Shown here: positions 63,750 to 64,000 of the stretch, piece by piece | Position numbering within the stretch: the first letter of the stretch is position 1 | Layout of the letters: the number at the start of each line of letters is the position of its first letter | Assembly (NCBI GenBank): GCA_002786025.1 | Contig: NHNW01000028.1 | Location: 124,001 to 188,000 of the forward strand | Source of the DNA: Zasmidium citrigriseum | Lineage: Eukaryota; Ascomycota; Dothideomycetes; Mycosphaerellales; Mycosphaerellaceae | Direction: 5' to 3' | Length of the DNA: 64,000 bases | The notes under the pieces: model-generated | Told to the model about the DNA's origin: nothing | Databases searched by the model: none | What the model saw: only the letters and a program-made list of their open reading frames with translations | Translations under genes and position numbers: made by a program

Positions 63750-64000
63750 ATGTGGAAGGAGTCACTATCCAAAATGCGGGATCGCCGGAACACCAACCTC
63801 TCCGTGTCGTCGACCGACTCTGCGACGTCTTCGCGCTCGACACGGAATAGTCTCAATGAGAAGCGATATTCCAGTCCGCCGCCGCCTTCGCCGACGCTGC
63901 CTGCTCCTGTGACGAAAGAGAATCGGCCACGGCCAGTGTCGAGACGGACGATGGCGGCGAGGAGCTTGGCGGGGATTTTGCTGCTGCTGCTTGTCTGGAG
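63750..64000 (+). CDS. Partial gene at right edge: N-terminus of a probable single-pass membrane protein
   Basis: The frame opens at ATG 63750 (MWKESLSKMRDRRNTNLSVS) and stays open to the window end, showing 83 complete codons. A second ATG at 63774 (MRDRRN) is an alternative. The visible part is a basic, Ser/Thr/Pro-rich tail (SSTDSATSSRSTRNSLNEKR, then SSPPPPSPTLPAPV) followed by RRTMAARS and the start of a hydrophobic run, LAGILLLLLVW. A basic cytosolic tail followed directly by a membrane segment is the type II layout common to Golgi glycosyltransferases, but the catalytic part is outside the window and no assignment is made. Confidence 0.7.
   Translation, partial: MWKESLSKMRDRRNTNLSVSSTDSATSSRSTRNSLNEKRYSSPPPPSPTLPAPVTKENRPRPVSRRTMAARSLAGILLLLLVW

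Noticed and set aside
1..64000. CRISPR array, operon structure, bacterial origin
   Set aside because: Spliceosomal introns, RIP and fungal gene content show a eukaryotic nuclear genome; no regularly spaced repeats of CRISPR type were seen.

Overview
The window looks like a chromosome segment of a filamentous ascomycete, most likely a dothideomycete. The genes carry short spliceosomal introns of 44-70 nt with GT...AG ends and CTAAC/CTAAT-type branch sites. Recognisable products are fungal (PAN1, a Kip2/KipA-type kinesin, the CCG-9 type glycosyltransferase, an Erd1-type EXS protein). The left end carries saturated repeat-induced point mutation (RIP). The class-level guess rests on the RIP pattern and on a recalled resemblance of the F-box-like family to Mycosphaerellaceae proteins; no database was searched.

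Layout. 1-6230 is a RIP-destroyed transposon island whose readable part is a Ty3/gypsy pol and gag on the minus strand. 6.9-18.5 kb is a gene-rich core: a Pro/Ser-rich hypothetical protein, a synaptojanin-type phosphoinositide phosphatase, a small two-exon protein with an internal tandem duplication, and PAN1. The synaptojanin and PAN1 both act in actin-dependent endocytosis. 19-36 kb is an accessory region. It holds a signal-peptide-bearing actin/Hsp70-fold protein, four same-strand paralogues of an F-box-like family with a flavin-reductase-domain gene inserted between them, a degenerate tRNA-like locus, a protein with two ubiquitin-like domains, a macro-domain protein and a small secreted cysteine-containing peptide. 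37-52.5 kb returns to conserved genes: a full-length ABCA-type transporter, a serine beta-lactamase-like hydrolase whose coding end overlaps it, an Erd1-like protein, a lysine-rich F-box protein, a METTL21-type methyltransferase, a short tail-anchored protein and a catechol O-methyltransferase. 52.5-55.4 kb shows no gene. It is followed by the kinesin, the trehalose-phosphorylase-like CCG-9 gene, a duplicated non-coding unit and the start of a membrane protein that runs off the right edge.

Most likely to reward a second look: (i) the clustered F-box-like paralogues, two with C-terminal membrane anchors and two sharing an unnamed repeated module centred on DPxxFxxW; (ii) the double ubiquitin-like protein, in which both domains are split by a 55-nt intron at the same structural position, indicating duplication of a domain together with its intron; (iii) several genes whose true structure appears only after splicing by eye (the small duplicated protein, the secreted peptide, the flavin reductase presequence, a stop-free intron in the Erd1-like gene).

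Limits: all splice sites were called by eye, without transcript evidence or database searches. Exon coordinates are given in each entry.
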